Shown: one piece after another, positions 62,092 to 64,000 of the stretch
Numbering within the stretch: the stretch's first letter is position 1
Layout of the letters: the number at the start of each line of letters is the position of its first letter
From: Nocardioides speluncae
GTDB lineage: Bacteria; Actinomycetota; Actinomycetes; Propionibacteriales; Nocardioidaceae
Direction of reading: 5' to 3'
DNA length: 64,000 nucleotides
NCBI RefSeq assembly: GCF_003121585.1
Contig: NZ_QEOO01000031.1
Span: 62,001 to 126,000 of the forward strand
Program-made: the position numbers and the translations under genes
Notes under the pieces: generated by a model
Told to the model about the DNA's origin: nothing
Seen by the model: the letters and a program-made list of their open reading frames with translations, nothing else
Databases searched by the model: none

Positions 62092-63108
62092 ATGGCAACG
62101 ATCACCCGCTTCCCGTTCGTCCGGCACCTGAGCGGTGCGGCGACGACGTACGTCCAGCACCTCAAGACCGGCCAGGTACGGCGCGAGGGCGTCGGGCAGT
62201 CGATCTGGTTCCGGCCGCTCGGCGCGGCGATCTCGGAGGTGCCGGTCGACGACCGGGAGCTGCCGATGCTGTTCCACGGACGGACCAGCGACTACTTCGA
62301 CGTGACCGTGCAGGGCACGATCACCTACCGGGTCCTGGACCCGGCCACCGCCGCTCAGCGGCTCGACTTCTCGATCGACCCGGCCACCGGTCTCTGGAAC
62401 GGCCGGCCGCTCGACCAGCTCGCGGGACTGCTGACCGAGACCGCTCAGCAGCAGACCGTGCAACTGCTGATCCGGCACACGCTCGCCGACGCGCTGACCG
62501 GCGGCGTCGCCGCGACCCGGGACGCGATCACGGCCGGGCTGGCCGACGACCAGCGGCTGACCGAGACCGGGGTCGCGGTGATCGCGGTCCGGATCCTCGC
62601 CATCGACCCGGAGCCCGAGGTCGAGAAGGCCCTGCAGACCCCGGCCCGCGAGGTGGTGCAGCAGGACGCCGACAAGGCCACCTTCGAGCGGCGGGCGCTG
62701 GCCGTGGAGCGGGAGGCCGCGATCGGCGAGAACGAGCTCGCCAACCAGATCGAGCTGGCCCGCCGCCAAGAGGACCTGGTCGCCCAGCGTGGTGCGAACG
62801 AGCGGCGTGCGGCCGAGCTGCAGGCGGCCACCAACGCGCTCCGGGCGAAGTCGGACGCCGAGATCGAGGTCGAGCGGGCCGAGGCCAAGGCGCGGGCGAC
62901 CGAGGTGGTCGGCGCGGCCGAGGCGGGTGCGGAGGCGGCCCGGCTGGCGGCGTACGCCGAGCTGTCCGACGCGGTGATCATGGGCCTGGCGCTCAAGGAG
63001 CTGGCCGCCAACATGCCCGACCTGCAGAGCCTGGTGGTCTCGCCCGACGTGGTCGCGCCGCTACTTGCCCGGCTCGGCAACGGCGCCGGAGCGCGGGAGT
63101 CGGCGTGA
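62092..63108 (+). CDS. SPFH/band-7 domain protein
   Basis: 338 residues. The N-terminal SPFH (band 7) domain covers about 20-200 (DYFDVTVQGTITYRVLDPAT, AVIAVRILAIDPEPEVEKAL), and a long charged helix follows (about 205-295, KATFERRALAVEREAAIGE, RAEAKARATEVVG). There is no transmembrane segment at the N-terminus, unlike typical flotillins or stomatins. It probably oligomerises in the cytoplasm or at the membrane surface. It overlaps the NAD-kinase-like gene by 4 bases, so the two products are made together under the operator at 62063. Confidence 0.9.
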   Translation: MATITRFPFVRHLSGAATTYVQHLKTGQVRREGVGQSIWFRPLGAAISEVPVDDRELPMLFHGRTSDYFDVTVQGTITYRVLDPATAAQRLDFSIDPATGLWNGRPLDQLAGLLTETAQQQTVQLLIRHTLADALTGGVAATRDAITAGLADDQRLTETGVAVIAVRILAIDPEPEVEKALQTPAREVVQQDADKATFERRALAVEREAAIGENELANQIELARRQEDLVAQRGANERRAAELQAATNALRAKSDAEIEVERAEAKARATEVVGAAEAGAEAARLAAYAELSDAVIMGLALKELAANMPDLQSLVVSPDVVAPLLARLGNGAGARESA

Positions 63109-64000
63109 CCGTCAGCCCCCGCGTGGTCGTTTGCCACCGCCAGACCGAGTACGACGCGCTGCTCGCGCACCACGGCACCCGCGGCCAGGCGGCGTTCTTC
63201 CTCTCCGGCCGCGGCCGCGACCTGGCCGAGGTCGAGGCCCGGCACGACGCCGTACGCCGCGGCCTGGACGCGGTCGCGGCGGCGATCCCGCTGGAGTGGC
63301 GGCGCGGCTCGGTGGAGCGCGAGGACCTGGCCCGCTACCTGTTCACGCCCGACGACATCGTCGTGGTCGTCGGGCAGGACGGCCTGGTCCCCAACGTCGC
63401 GAAGTACCTCGACGGCCAGCCGGTGATCGGCGTGAACCCGGACCCGGCCGCCAACGCCGGCCTGCTGTGCCAGGCCGCGCCGGAGCAGGTCGCGGACCTG
63501 CTGGCAGCGGTAGTGGCCGGCCGGGCCAGCGTCGAGGAACGGACGATGGTACGGCTCGCCGTGGACGACGGCCAGGAGCTGCTCGCGCTGAACGAGATCT
63601 ACGTCGGCCAGGCCAACCACCAGTCCTCGCGCTACACCGTCCGGATCGGGGGACCGGACGGTGTAGCGGAGAGGCAGTCGTCGTCCGGCGTACTCATCGG
63701 CACCGGCACCGGCGCGACCGGCTGGTGCTCGTCGGCTGCCCGGGAGCGGCACTGCGACTTCGCGCTGCCGACGCCGGCGGATGGCCGGCTCGCGTGGTTC
63801 GTGCGGGAGGCGTGGCCGTCGCCAAACACCGGTACGGCGTACACCGCAGGGCTGCTGGAGAGCAGCGGCGAGCTGGTGCTCGACGTCGAGTCGGACAGCC
63901 TGGTGGCCTTCGGCGACGGCGTCGAGGTCGACCACCTGACACTGGCCTGGGGCCAGCGGGTGACTGTCAGTGTTGCTCGGCGGACGCTGCGGCTCGTGGG
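63105..64000 (+). CDS. NAD-kinase-fold protein, C-terminus beyond the window
   Basis: At least 298 residues from GTG at 63105, open at the right edge. An NAD kinase/diacylglycerol kinase-type fold is suggested by FTPDDIVVVVGQDGLVPNVA (the GGDGT position reads GQDGL), LNEIYVGQANHQ (the NE/D site), and GVLIGTGTGATGWCSSAARE (the TPTGSTAY-like loop). The changed first motif means the usual ATP-binding glycine loop is altered, so NAD kinase activity is uncertain. It is translationally coupled to the SPFH gene. It may be a regulatory or alternative-substrate relative. Confidence 0.82.
   Translation, partial: MTVSPRVVVCHRQTEYDALLAHHGTRGQAAFFLSGRGRDLAEVEARHDAVRRGLDAVAAAIPLEWRRGSVEREDLARYLFTPDDIVVVVGQDGLVPNVAKYLDGQPVIGVNPDPAANAGLLCQAAPEQVADLLAAVVAGRASVEERTMVRLAVDDGQELLALNEIYVGQANHQSSRYTVRIGGPDGVAERQSSSGVLIGTGTGATGWCSSAARERHCDFALPTPADGRLAWFVREAWPSPNTGTAYTAGLLESSGELVLDVESDSLVAFGDGVEVDHLTLAWGQRVTVSVARRTLRLV

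Overview
The window is high-GC actinobacterial chromosome. GTG starts are frequent, adjacent genes often overlap by 1 to 4 bases, and some starts look leaderless behind a TANNNT box. The gene families (Ter proteins, FHA/STK proteins, StiP, AbiEi-endonuclease proteins) fit the Nocardioidaceae (Nocardioides-like), but the genus is an inference.

The backbone is the distal spc operon and the alpha operon: rpsE (partial), rpmD, rplO, secY, adk and map at 1-4131, then infA, rpmJ, rpsM, rpsK, rpsD, rpoA and rplQ at 46089-50040, and truA at 59556. The usual actinobacterial run secY-adk-map-infA...rplQ-truA is opened twice here: about 42 kb lies between map and infA, and about 9.5 kb between rplQ and truA.

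The 42-kb block has recognisable parts. (1) A Ter-type stress module at 4268-13345: two TerD proteins, a TerC-like DUF475 membrane protein, a coiled-coil protein, a CitE-like C-C lyase, a large fusion of two phosphoribosyltransferase modules (PRTase_2-TRSP and StiP-PELOTA) and a HAD phosphatase. These match the predicted Ter-linked nucleoside-like metabolite pathway. (2) An FHA-FHA-ABC exporter. (3) An AbiEi-like protein with a nuclease-like C-terminus, bracketed by two near-identical ~78-bp palindromes. (4) A Ser/Thr kinase and an FHA/zinc-ribbon protein. (5) A polymorphic-toxin island at 20456-31310: a LamG-like surface protein, a 2125-residue RHS/YD toxin and two small candidate immunity genes. 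(6) A cell-envelope cluster at 31414-42007: a giant Ig-like/Fn3 protein, MoxR, DUF58 and a transglutaminase-fold membrane protein. (7) A SRPBCC protein, a secreted subtilase, a lipoprotein and a VapBC/FitAB toxin-antitoxin pair. The kinase/FHA pair and the Ig-MoxR-DUF58-transglutaminase set usually belong to one kind of locus, so the toxin island looks like a secondary insertion between them.

Between rplQ and truA lie a polar amino-acid (cystine-like) ABC transporter, a small membrane protein, an OafA-type acyltransferase, a thioredoxin-reductase-like flavoprotein without the CxxC, a secreted S1 protease, a PfkB kinase and two opposed arrays of ~31-bp tandem repeats. After truA come a methyltransferase, a PAP2-type membrane phosphatase, and an SPFH protein coupled to an NAD-kinase-like protein behind a clear promoter and palindromic operator.

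Three interspersed repeat families give the window its character. Four long hairpins with a common core sit in consecutive spacers of the ribosomal operon (before secY, adk, map and infA). A ~36-bp palindromic repeat occurs both between genes and in frame inside two unrelated proteins. A 78-bp palindrome flanks the AbiEi-like gene.
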